Source of the DNA: Brachypterus glaber
Lineage: Eukaryota; Arthropoda; Insecta; Coleoptera; Kateretidae
Direction of reading: 5' to 3'
Assembly (NCBI GenBank): GCA_958510825.1
Contig: OY294047.1
Location: 50,823,365-50,887,364, forward strand
DNA: 64,000 nt
Shown in pieces: positions 63,700-64,000 of this stretch (within the stretch, counting starts at the first letter, position 1; every line of letters starts with the position of its first letter). The position numbers and the translations under genes are program-made. Under the pieces are notes generated by a model. It did no database searches and had not been told where the DNA came from. It was given only the letters and a program-made list of their open reading frames with translations.

Positions 63700-64000
63700 A
63701 TCTGTATTAATGAAGGTAATTTTTCCTGAAAAAATTACGTTGATAGATCCTTCTATTTTTCAGATTTTTAGCTCTCTATCTTTTGTCTTTGGGTGATTTT
63801 TTTTTTATTTGGTTCCAGTGATATTTTTTATAAAAAAAAATTTTATTGAAAAAGAAAGTTGATCGGAGATTTTATCCACTATTTTTGAATTTAAAAATAT
63901 TTAGTCCCCCATAACTTTCTTATTTTTGGGGGAATTATATTCAATTTCAATAGGCTTCGTGTCCAAGACTGATTTTTGCTGTCAATCGGAATATTCTTTC
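63700..64000. repeat. Copy of the A/T-homopolymer repeat seen in VPS72 introns
   Basis: GTAATTTTTCCTGAAAAAAT, GATCCTTCTATTTTTC and CCCCCATAACTTTCTTATTT parallel 36480-36730 and 38840-39060. Runs off the window. Confidence 0.5.

Overview
This is a very AT-rich, repeat-dense stretch of an insect-type nuclear genome. It shows spliced genes with GT-AG introns, orthologues of held out wings, HADH and VPS72, tRNA-derived SINEs, a jockey/I-group retrotransposon and many palindromic DNA elements. The insect order cannot be fixed from the sequence alone. All gene calls come from reading exons, splice sites and protein motifs by eye; no database search was run.

Genes, left to right. (1) Two exons of a Quaking/held-out-wings (HOW) STAR-family RNA-binding protein, + strand: a 303-nt exon (1170-1472) and the terminal exon (5776-5849) ending in a REHPYQR nuclear-type tail. 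The KH exons lie left of the window. (2) A complete mitochondrial 3-hydroxyacyl-CoA dehydrogenase (HADH) gene, + strand, four exons between 24406 and 28961, 309 aa. (3) A complete VPS72/YL-1 gene, - strand, six exons between 42544 and 35244, 350 aa; it is the histone H2A.Z chaperone subunit of SWR1/SRCAP/Tip60 remodellers. (4) A small membrane-anchored RING-H2 protein, + strand, two coding exons (50803-51011, 52199-52376), 128 aa. (5) A possible GC-rich 5' non-coding exon near 61850-62053.

Mobile DNA. A full-length 6.16-kb non-LTR retrotransposon with two intact ORFs (631 and 1224 aa) and a perfect 13-bp target duplication lies at 42961-49120, between VPS72 and the RING gene. It is the only element here that looks recently active. 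Most of the rest is non-autonomous DNA transposons and long foldback elements, several with recognisable target duplications: hAT-like (8 bp), piggyBac-like (TTAA), Tc1/mariner-like (TA, with a transposase remnant), a P-like element (8-bp duplication, THAP fragment) and a Mutator-like element (10-bp duplication, transposase-like exon relic). One palindromic family occurs four times, and nested insertions are readable at 14.0-15.4 kb and 19.6-21.3 kb. Two SINEs sit in HADH introns, one apparently dimeric.

How it fits together. The four genes are housekeeping or regulatory and unrelated in pathway. What links them is the load of inverted-repeat elements pressed against exon boundaries: beside the how 3' splice site, 13 bp from the VPS72 stop codon, in the upstream sequence shared by VPS72 and the RING gene, and next to the RING splice acceptor. 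Stretches not listed as features are AT-rich sequence in which I see no gene.
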